Assembly (NCBI RefSeq): GCF_004328625.1
Contig: NZ_CP032229.1
Coordinates: forward strand, 3,658,001 to 3,722,000
Direction: 5' to 3'
DNA length: 64,000 nucleotides
DNA from: Streptomyces seoulensis
Lineage (GTDB): Bacteria; Actinomycetota; Actinomycetes; Streptomycetales; Streptomycetaceae
How positions within the stretch are numbered: position 1 is the first letter of the stretch; each line of letters opens with the position of its first letter. Of this stretch, positions 57,732 through 64,000 are shown one piece after another. The notes under the pieces were generated by a model. That model was not told the origin of the DNA and searched no databases. It worked only from the letters and a program-made list of their open reading frames with translations. The position numbers and the translations under genes are program-made.

Positions 57732-60038
57732 CTACTCCACCGGTGCCACCGAGGTCCCGCAGCGCAGCACCCGGTCCGGCCCGGCCTCCCGCACCGGCCC
57801 GGTCAGCCGGAGCCGGGTGGTGTGCCGGACCTCGGTACTGGACGGGCCGAGCCGCAGCTCCAGCAGCCCCGGCTCGACCACCCGTACCCCGGCGGGGCCG
57901 GTGAAGGACGCCAGGTCGGCGTGGAAGGCAAAGGTGATCCGGCGGGCCTCGCCGGGCGCCAGCCCGACCCGCTGATAACCGACCAGCCGTACGTCCGGCC
58001 GGGTCACCGAGGCCACCGGGTCGTGCAGATAGAGCTGGACCACCTCCGCGCCTGCCCGGTCCCCGGTGTTGCGCACGGTCACCGTCACCTCGTACGAGCC
58101 GTCGGTGCCGGTCTCCGCCTCCGGCGGGCCGAAGTCCGTCCAGGTGAAGGAGGTGTACGACAGGCCGTGGCCGAAGGGGTGCAGCGGGGTCGGGTCGAGG
58201 CTGCTGACCTCGCTCGCCAGACCCAGCGGCGGCTGGAGGTAGGTCCACGGCTGGCCGCCCGGCGTACGCGGCACGCTCACCGGCAGCCGCCCGGAGGGGT
58301 TCACCCGGCCCGCCAGGACCCCGGCCAGCGCGGAGCCGCCCTCCTCGCCGGGGAAGAACGCCTGCACCACCGCGCCGAGCCGGCCCGCCCAGCGGCCCAG
58401 CGCGTAGGGGCGCCCGGTGAGCAGCACCAGCACCACCGGCGTACCGGTCGCCACCAGTGCGTCCAGCAGCTCGCCCTGGACGCCCGGCAGGCTCAGGTCG
58501 GCCGCGTCGCAGCCCTCGCCCGAGGTGCCGCGTCCGAACAGCCCGGCCCGGTCGCCGAGCACCGCCACGCACACATCGGCCTCCGCCGCGCGGGCCACCG
58601 CCCCGGCGAACCCGGAGGAGTCCGGGTCCGACACCCCGCAGCCCTGTGTGAACGTGACCTCGCAATCGGGGAGTTCGGCCCGCAGCGCCTCCAGCACGGT
58701 CGGGATCCCGATGCCCGGCGCGACCCCGGGGTGGTGGGGGAGGACATGGGCCGGGAAGGAGTAGCAGCCCAGCATGGCCAGCGGATCGGCGGCACGCGGG
58801 CCGACCACCGCGACGCTCGCGCCGGGGCTCAGCGGGAGCAGCCCCGCCGGGTTCTCCAGCAGGATCACCGACTCCTCCGCCAGCCGCCGGGCCAGCGTCC
58901 GCCCCTCGGGGGAGTCCAGGACGACGGGACCGGCCGGCTCCGGGTCCCAGTCTGGGTCCAGCAGACCCAGCTCGCACTTCTGCAGCAGCACCCGGCGGGC
59001 CGCCCGGTTCACCAGCGCCTCGGGGACGCGGCCCGCCTCGACGGCGTCAACCAGCGACGTGCCGTAGCAGTCCACGGTGGGCAGTTCCACGTCCACGCCT
59101 GCCTCCAGCGCCAGGTGGGCGGCGCCGGCGCGGTCCTCGGCGAGGCGGTGCTGGGTGCGCAGGAAGCCGATGCCGAAGTAGTCCGCGACCACCGTGCCGG
59201 TGAACCCCCACTCCTCGCGCAGCACCCCGGTCAGCAGCCGGGCGTCGGCCGAGGCGGGCACCCCGTCGGTCTCGGTGTACGCGGCCATCACCGACCGGGC
59301 CCCGCCCTCGCGCAGCGCCAGCTCGAACGGGGGCAGCGTCACATCGGCCAGCTCCCGCGCGCCCGCCCGCACCGGCGCCAGATTCCGGGCGCCCGCCGAG
59401 GCCGCGTACCCGGCGAAGTGCTTGAGCGTGGCCACGATCCCGGCCGACTCCAGGCCGCGTACGTAGGCGGCGCCGACCGTGCCGACGAGGTACGGGTCCT
59501 CGCCGACCGTCTCCTCCACCCGGCCCCAGCGCGCGTCGCGGACCACGTCCAGCACCGGGGCGAGGCCCTGGTGGACGCCGGCCGCGCGCAGGTCGGCGCC
59601 GATGCGGGCGCCCACCTCGGCCACCAGCTCCGGGTCGAAGGAGGCGCCCCAGGCGAGCGGCACCGGGTAGGCGGTGGCGCCCCAGGCGGTGAACCCGGCC
59701 AGGCACTCCTCGTGGGCGAGGGCGGGGATGCCGAAGCGGTTGGCGGCGGCGATCCGGCGCTGGGCTGCGGCCAGCGCACGGGCGCCCTGGCCGGCCTCCA
59801 CCGGGGCGGTGCCGAAGGAGCGGGTCAGCTGGCCGAGGCCGTGCGCGATCAGCTCGTCCCAGTCCGGCACCGCGCTCATCTCGCTCTGCAGCGGGGCGAC
59901 TTCGCCGCCGTCCGGACCGGCGCCCACCCAGACGCCGTACAGCTGGGCGGTCCTCTCGCGCAGCGTCATCCGGGACAGCAGGTCCTCGACGCGTTCGGCG
60001 GCGGGCAGGGCGGGGTCGCGCCAGGCGGCGGAGGTCAT
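57732..60038 (-). CDS. bxlA: GH3 beta-glycosidase (beta-xylosidase/beta-glucosidase)
   Basis: Predicted intracellular exo-glycosidase releasing sugars from imported oligosaccharides. The 768-residue protein has no signal peptide. The GH3 barrel shows GAYVRGLESAG-type, TLKHFAGYAASAGARNL (K206, H207) and the nucleophile Asp286 in GTVVADYFGI. The second alpha/beta domain (about 330-560) and a fibronectin-III-like end (VTVTVRNTGDRAGAEVVQLYL) follow. ATG at 60038 follows ACAGGAGTTCC. As last gene of binding protein-permease-permease-GH3 it matches bxlA, so xylosidase is favoured, but glucosidase cannot be excluded. Confidence 0.85.
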   Translation of the reverse strand: MTSAAWRDPALPAAERVEDLLSRMTLRERTAQLYGVWVGAGPDGGEVAPLQSEMSAVPDWDELIAHGLGQLTRSFGTAPVEAGQGARALAAAQRRIAAANRFGIPALAHEECLAGFTAWGATAYPVPLAWGASFDPELVAEVGARIGADLRAAGVHQGLAPVLDVVRDARWGRVEETVGEDPYLVGTVGAAYVRGLESAGIVATLKHFAGYAASAGARNLAPVRAGARELADVTLPPFELALREGGARSVMAAYTETDGVPASADARLLTGVLREEWGFTGTVVADYFGIGFLRTQHRLAEDRAGAAHLALEAGVDVELPTVDCYGTSLVDAVEAGRVPEALVNRAARRVLLQKCELGLLDPDWDPEPAGPVVLDSPEGRTLARRLAEESVILLENPAGLLPLSPGASVAVVGPRAADPLAMLGCYSFPAHVLPHHPGVAPGIGIPTVLEALRAELPDCEVTFTQGCGVSDPDSSGFAGAVARAAEADVCVAVLGDRAGLFGRGTSGEGCDAADLSLPGVQGELLDALVATGTPVVLVLLTGRPYALGRWAGRLGAVVQAFFPGEEGGSALAGVLAGRVNPSGRLPVSVPRTPGGQPWTYLQPPLGLASEVSSLDPTPLHPFGHGLSYTSFTWTDFGPPEAETGTDGSYEVTVTVRNTGDRAGAEVVQLYLHDPVASVTRPDVRLVGYQRVGLAPGEARRITFAFHADLASFTGPAGVRVVEPGLLELRLGPSSTEVRHTTRLRLTGPVREAGPDRVLRCGTSVAPVE

Positions 60039-60082
60039 GGAACTCCTGTCGTGAGACGTGGGGGAGGCGTGGCGGAAGGGGG

Positions 60083-60901
60083 TCACTTGCCGCCCGCGCC
60101 CATCAGGCCGCCGACCAGGGTGCGCCGGGCCACCAGGTAGACGGCGAACACGGGGACGCCGGAGAGGACGACCGAGGCGAGCAGGGCGGGGATGTCCACG
60201 CCGAACTGGCTGACGTAGGTGAACAGGCCGAGGGTGAGCATCCGGCTGTCCTCGGACTGGGTGAAGATCAGCGGGAAGAGGAAGCCGTTCCACGCCTGGA
60301 GGGACGCGTAGACCACCACCGTCCCGATGCCGCCCCGGGCCAGCGGTACGACCAGCCGGAACAGCATCCTGGCCGGGGACGCGCCGTCCAGGGCCATCGC
60401 CTCGTACAGCTCCTCGGGGATGTCCCGCAGGGTGCCGGTGAGGACCAGGACGGAGACCGGCATGGCGAAGGCGGCGGTCGGCAGGGCGACGGCGAGCAGG
60501 CTGTCGTACAGGTTCAGCTTGGTGATCATCAGGTAGAGCGGGACCACCACCGCCTGCGCGGGGACGGCGACGCCCAGCAGGAACAGCCGGAACGCGCCGC
60601 CCGACCAGAAGCCGCGGGTGCGCACGGCGACGTACGCCAGCGGGACGCACAGCACCAGGACGATCCCCACCACCACGGCCGCGACCAGCACGGTATTGCC
60701 CAGGAAGTGGCCGAAGCCGCCCGCCAGGACGGTGCCGTAGTTGGCGAGGGTGGGGTGGCGCGGCGGGCGCAGGGCGTTGCTGCCGAGCGCCTCGTCCTGG
60801 CGGGTCAGGGACACCGACACCATGACGTAGACCGGGACGAGGACGACGGCGAGCCAGATCACCGCGCCCAGGCCCGCCAGTGGGTTGGCCGGGCGCTTCA
60901 C
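60083..60901 (-). CDS. bxlG: ABC sugar transporter permease (MalG type)
   Basis: Second membrane subunit of the sugar importer. The 272-residue protein has six predicted membrane segments and the cytoplasmic EAA loop EELYEAMALDGASPARMLFRLVVP that docks the ATPase. GTG at 60901 lies four bases after the stop of the other permease, so the two are co-translated. The glycosidase gene follows after 44 bases. Symbol given from gene order. Confidence 0.88.
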   Translation of the reverse strand: MKRPANPLAGLGAVIWLAVVLVPVYVMVSVSLTRQDEALGSNALRPPRHPTLANYGTVLAGGFGHFLGNTVLVAAVVVGIVLVLCVPLAYVAVRTRGFWSGGAFRLFLLGVAVPAQAVVVPLYLMITKLNLYDSLLAVALPTAAFAMPVSVLVLTGTLRDIPEELYEAMALDGASPARMLFRLVVPLARGGIGTVVVYASLQAWNGFLFPLIFTQSEDSRMLTLGLFTYVSQFGVDIPALLASVVLSGVPVFAVYLVARRTLVGGLMGAGGK

Positions 60902-60905
60902 GGCC

Positions 60906-61766
60906 TCACATCCCTTCCCGGGTGCTGCGCATGGCGCCGAAGCCGGTCACCCGGACCAGCAGCAGCGACAGCGTGGTGGCGGCCACGACCAGGAAGGACG
61001 CGATGGCGCTCGCGTAGCCGAAGTCGTAACTCTTGAAGCCCGCCTCGTACATCAGGTACGGCAGGATCGCGGTGTCGGTGCCGGGGCCGCCCTGGGTGAG
61101 GATCAGCACGGTCTCGAAGTAGGTCAGCGAGCCGACCACCATCAGCACCAGCGAGGTCGCCGCGGTGTTGCGGAGCTGGGGGAGCGTGATGGAACGGAAC
61201 CGGCGCAGGCGTCCGGCGCCGTCGATCGCGGCCGCCTGGTAGAGCACCTCGGGGATCTGCCGGGCGCCGCCCTGGTAGATCAGGGTGTGGAACGGGATGA
61301 ACTGCCAGCCGCCGACGAAGACCAGCGCGAGGAACGCCCCGGAGGTGGTGCCGAGGGTGTCGCCGGGCACGATGCCGAAGTTGGGGTCGAGCAGGGCGTA
61401 GAACAGCAGCGAGACGGCGGTCGAGGAGAGCAGGAACGGTACGAAGAACACCGCCGACAGCACCGCCCGGTTGCGCTGCGGGCCCGCCGCCCAGACGCCG
61501 AGGAGCAGGGCGGCGGTCGTCTGGAAGGCGCAGCTCACCACGGTCAGCGCGACGGTGACGGCCAGCGAGCGGGCCAGCCGGCCGTCGGTCAGCAGGGCGT
61601 GCCAGTTGGCGAGTCCGGCCGGGCGGGGCTCGCCCAGGCCGTTCCACGTGGTGAAGGACAGGCCGAACGCCAGGGCCATCGGGGCCAGGGCGAAGAAGCC
61701 GAAGAACAGCACGGCGGGCAGCGCCCAGGAGGGGTGCGGGCGTCCGGCGCCTCGCTGGTGGCTCAC
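60906..61766 (-). CDS. bxlF: ABC sugar transporter permease (MalF type)
   Basis: First membrane subunit of the importer. The 286-residue protein has six hydrophobic segments and the EAA loop [27 protein letters not shown] at 61766 overlaps the stop of the binding-protein gene by four bases. It has no large MalF-type periplasmic loop, as usual for CUT1 permeases in actinobacteria. Symbol given from gene order. Confidence 0.88.
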   Translation of the reverse strand: MSHQRGAGRPHPSWALPAVLFFGFFALAPMALAFGLSFTTWNGLGEPRPAGLANWHALLTDGRLARSLAVTVALTVVSCAFQTTAALLLGVWAAGPQRNRAVLSAVFFVPFLLSSTAVSLLFYALLDPNFGIVPGDTLGTTSGAFLALVFVGGWQFIPFHTLIYQGGARQIPEVLYQAAAIDGAGRLRRFRSITLPQLRNTAATSLVLMVVGSLTYFETVLILTQGGPGTDTAILPYLMYEAGFKSYDFGYASAIASFLVVAATTLSLLLVRVTGFGAMRSTREGM

Positions 61767-63070
61767 TTCAGCTCCTTCAGCGCCGCCACGAACCGCTCCG
61801 GCGAGGACTTGCCGACGAACAGCTTGTTGACCTCGGTGAGCATCGGGGTGGCCGCGTCCGGGTCGACCGCCTGGTCCCAGCTGAGCGTGAAGGCGGGGGC
61901 CTCGCGGACCATCCGGTACTGGAAGCGGGCGAACTCGGGGCTGGGGGAGGCGTCCAGCAGCTTGTCGGCGCCGGCGGTGGCGGGCACGTCCCCGTTGGCG
62001 ATCAGCTCGCGGGCGTAGGTGTCCGAGGCGCAGGTCCGCAGGAAGGCGAGCGCGGTGTCCTTGTTGCGGGTACGGGTGTTCACGGACCAGTAGTTGGTGG
62101 GGTTGCCGACCACGTTGCGGATGTCACCGGCACCTCCGTCGAACGTGGGGAACGGGCACCAGCCGAGCTGCTTGCGGGCGAAGTCGGGGAACTTGCCGAG
62201 CTGGGTGGAGTACTCCCAGGACCCCATCAGATGCATCGCGGCCTTGCCCTTGGCCAGCGCGGCCGGGGCCCCGCCGTTGGTGTACGCGACCGAGCTGAAG
62301 CCCTTGCCGAAGGCGCCGTCGTCGACGAGTTCGCGTACCGTCCGGGCCGCCTTCAGCACGGCGGGGTCGCCCCAGCCGGCCGGGTCGCCGTTCTTGACCC
62401 GGTCGAAGACCTTCGGGCCGCCGATCCGGTCCACCAGGTACTCCAGCCACATGAGTTCGGGCCAGATGTCGGCGCCGCCGAGGGCGAAGGGGGTGATCCC
62501 GGCCTTCTTGAGCTTGGCGTTGTTGTCGAGGAGCTGGTCCCAGGTGGCGGGAGGCTTCAGGCCGTGCTCGGCGAACAGGGTCTTGTTGTAGAAGAGGATC
62601 ACCGGCTGCATGCCGCGCATCGGGATGCCGTACTTCCGGCCGCCGAGCGCGCCGGCGTCGAGGACGGAGGGCAGGAAACCGTCCCCCAGTACCGGGTCGC
62701 CGGCGATGACATCGGTGAGGTCGAGGATCTGGCCGGCCTCCCGGTACGCCTTGATGGAGCCGCCGCCCCAGTTGAAGAACACGTCGGGGGCGTTCGGGGA
62801 GCCCATCGCGGTGCGCAGCTTGGCCGGGTACTCGGCGCCGGGCACCTTCTCCAGCCGGAGGCTGCCCTTGGTCTCGCGGGCCGCCGCCGAGGAGTTGAAG
62901 CGGGAGACCGCCTTCGCCTGCACCTTGGCCGCGTCGTCGCCGTACACGAACGCGGTGAGGGTGCCGTCAGAGCCGCCGGAGCCGCCCGAGCCGCAGGCGG
63001 TGAGACCGGCGGCCGAGACGAGGGCGGTGGTACTCGCGCCGAGGAACCAGCGTCTGCTGTAGGTCTCCAT
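61763..63070 (-). CDS. bxlE: Sugar-binding lipoprotein of ABC importer, Tat-type signal
   Basis: Extracellular ligand-binding subunit. The 435-residue protein starts [20 protein letters not shown]. The twin-arginine motif S5-R6-R7-W-F-L and the lipobox LTAC (Cys26) predict a Tat-exported lipoprotein, known for many Streptomyces lipoproteins. The mature part is a solute-binding protein of the CUT1 class ([40 protein letters not shown]). ATG at 63070 follows GAGGGG; a start at 63088 would add six residues. Ligand inferred only from the operon layout. Confidence 0.88.
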   Translation of the reverse strand: METYSRRWFLGASTTALVSAAGLTACGSGGSGGSDGTLTAFVYGDDAAKVQAKAVSRFNSSAAARETKGSLRLEKVPGAEYPAKLRTAMGSPNAPDVFFNWGGGSIKAYREAGQILDLTDVIAGDPVLGDGFLPSVLDAGALGGRKYGIPMRGMQPVILFYNKTLFAEHGLKPPATWDQLLDNNAKLKKAGITPFALGGADIWPELMWLEYLVDRIGGPKVFDRVKNGDPAGWGDPAVLKAARTVRELVDDGAFGKGFSSVAYTNGGAPAALAKGKAAMHLMGSWEYSTQLGKFPDFARKQLGWCPFPTFDGGAGDIRNVVGNPTNYWSVNTRTRNKDTALAFLRTCASDTYARELIANGDVPATAGADKLLDASPSPEFARFQYRMVREAPAFTLSWDQAVDPDAATPMLTEVNKLFVGKSSPERFVAALKELK

Positions 63071-63097
63071 GTGCCGGGCACCCCTCATGATCGCGGC

Positions 63098-63160
63098 CGA
63101 AAGTTTCGAGCGACAACTCGAATGTTCCGGGAACGTAAGGCCCTCCTGAGGGTTCGTCAA
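63098..63160 (-). promoter_or_regulatory. bxlE promoter with operator palindromes
   Basis: On the minus strand, TTGACG (63160-63155), exactly 17 bases, then TACGTT (63137-63132). Over and downstream of the -10 lie GTTCCGGGAAC (63124-63134), TTCGAG-N6-CTCGAA (63105-63122) and CGAAAGTTTCG (63098-63108), all inverted repeats. The CGAA/TTCG arms resemble the CGAA-N-TTCG site reported for BxlR in Streptomyces thermoviolaceus. Binding here would block bxlEFGA transcription. Confidence 0.65.
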
Positions 63161-63175
63161 GGGGTCGCGCAGGGA

Positions 63176-63181
63176 TACGAT
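63176..63181 (+). promoter_or_regulatory. -10-like TACGAT 7 nt before regulator (leaderless type)
   Basis: TACGAT (63176-63181), seven bases, then ATG at 63189. A weak -35 TTCGTC (63153-63158) lies 17 bases upstream and overlaps the divergent -35. No ribosome-binding site. Confidence 0.5.
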
Positions 63182-63188
63182 CGCGGCC

Positions 63189-64000
63189 ATGGAACCGCCG
63201 AAGACCGCAGCGAAGCGGAGCGCCACGCTCGCCGAGATCGCCCGAGAGGCCGGGGTGTCGGCTCCGACTGTTTCGAAGGTGCTGAACGGCCGGGCCGACG
63301 TGGCCGCCGCCACCCGCACCCGGGTCGAGGAGCTGCTGCGCACCCACGGCTACCGGCGCAGGCGTGCCGAGGTGAGCCGCTCGCCGCTGATCGACCTGGT
63401 CTTCCACGAGCTGGAGAGCGCCTGGGCGATGGAGGTCATCCGGGGCGTGGAGAACGTGGCCCGCGACGCCGGGCTGAGCGTGGTCCTCTCCGAGAGCGCC
63501 GGGCGCCTGACACCGGGCCGCACCTGGGCCGACCAGGTGGCCGGACGCCGGCCGCACGGGGTGATCCTGGTGCTGTCCGGGCTCGACGCGGCCCAGCAGG
63601 CGCTGCTGACCAGCCGTTCGGTGCCGTTCGTGGTGATGGACCCGGCGGGCGACCCGGGGGCCGACGTGCCCTCGGTCGGCGCCACCAACTGGCAGGGCGG
63701 GCTGGCCGCCACCCGGCATCTGATCGACCTCGGCCACACCCGGATCGGCGCGATCGGCGGGCCCTCGCGCATGATGTGCGCCCGCGCCCGGCTCGACGGC
63801 TACCGGGCCGCGCTGGACACCGCCGGGCTGCCCGCCGACCCGGCGCTGATCCTGGAGGGCGACTTCCACCACGAGTCCGGCCACCGCCTCGGCCTCGACC
63901 TGCTCGGCCGCCCCGACCGGCCCACGGCCGTCTTCGCGGGCAACGACCTCCAGGCGCTCGGCCTGTACGAGGCCGCCCGCGAACTCGGGCTGCGGGTACC
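63189..64000 (+). CDS. bxlR: LacI-family transcriptional regulator, 3' end beyond window
   Basis: About 270 residues are visible. The helix-turn-helix is at about 12-35 ([21 protein letters not shown], then [19 protein letters not shown]). The periplasmic-binding-protein-like core has [32 protein letters not shown] and [21 protein letters not shown]. It is divergent from the binding-protein gene, 118 bases between the start codons, with palindromes in the spacer, so it most likely represses bxlEFGA and is relieved by an imported oligosaccharide. The symbol is from layout. The C-terminus lies outside the window. Confidence 0.85.
   Translation, partial: MEPPKTAAKRSATLAEIAREAGVSAPTVSKVLNGRADVAAATRTRVEELLRTHGYRRRRAEVSRSPLIDLVFHELESAWAMEVIRGVENVARDAGLSVVLSESAGRLTPGRTWADQVAGRRPHGVILVLSGLDAAQQALLTSRSVPFVVMDPAGDPGADVPSVGATNWQGGLAATRHLIDLGHTRIGAIGGPSRMMCARARLDGYRAALDTAGLPADPALILEGDFHHESGHRLGLDLLGRPDRPTAVFAGNDLQALGLYEAARELGLRV

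Noticed and set aside
57612..60140. Plus-strand 842-codon open frame across the GH3 gene and the tRNA-like gene
   Set aside because: Shadow of the minus-strand glycosidase; its start lies inside the tRNA-like acceptor stem and the product is low-complexity Arg/Gly/His.

Overview
This window is chromosomal DNA from a Streptomyces. The GC content is very high, GTG and TTG starts are frequent, and the order tRNA-Trp-secE-nusG, rplKA, rplJL, rpoBC, rpsL-rpsG-fusA-tuf, S10-spc-alpha, rplM-rpsI is the streptomycete core order. RpoB, read from its TTG start, places Ser433, His437, Arg440 and Ser442 at the Streptomyces coelicolor numbers. I cannot name the species.

Layout. 1-2107 (minus): the start of an adenosine deaminase gene and an aspartate aminotransferase gene, separated by a 44-bp perfect palindrome. 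2367-5215: tRNA-Trp, secE, nusG, rplK, rplA. A lipoprotein gene (5391-6263) separates these from rplJ-rplL, which has an attenuator-like leader. rpoB-rpoC (8146-15640) have their own promoter and a strong terminator. A DUF1707 membrane protein gene precedes the str operon (16744-21090). The S10-spc-alpha run (21703-38153) follows almost directly, with secY, adk, map, infA and rpmJ inside it and no rpsD. truA, an unknown membrane-anchored protein and rplM-rpsI come next.

From 41510 the genes serve cell-wall precursor synthesis and housekeeping: glmM, a DUF389 protein, coaA, a lipoprotein, an acyltransferase, a GlmS-type amidotransferase, acpS, nnr, alr, and the t6A-tRNA set tsaE, tsaB, rimI, tsaD. 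Several of these have a -10-like hexamer only 6-7 nt before the start codon, which suggests leaderless transcripts. Between tsaE and tsaB lie a 48-codon ORF behind an iron-box-like palindrome and an L,D-transpeptidase-like protein whose catalytic Cys position is Ala.

The most unusual element is a short transcription unit at 57559-57720: a TATGAT -10, a complete tRNA cloverleaf and a strong terminator. The tRNA has the glycine identity elements (G1-C72, C2-G71, G3-C70, U73, anticodon UCC) but lacks the second D-loop G, has G at position 55, and has U37 with a pairable C32-G38. Deviations of this kind are known from Staphylococcus tRNA-Gly dedicated to peptidoglycan bridges, and Streptomyces also adds a Gly bridge from Gly-tRNA. 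I propose it as a candidate non-proteinogenic tRNA-Gly.

The right end (57732-64000) is an accessory sugar locus: a GH3 glycosidase, two ABC permeases, a Tat-type lipoprotein binding protein and a divergent LacI-type regulator. This is the bxlR/bxlEFGA (xylobiose) arrangement, with palindromic operator candidates over the promoter and no ATPase gene.
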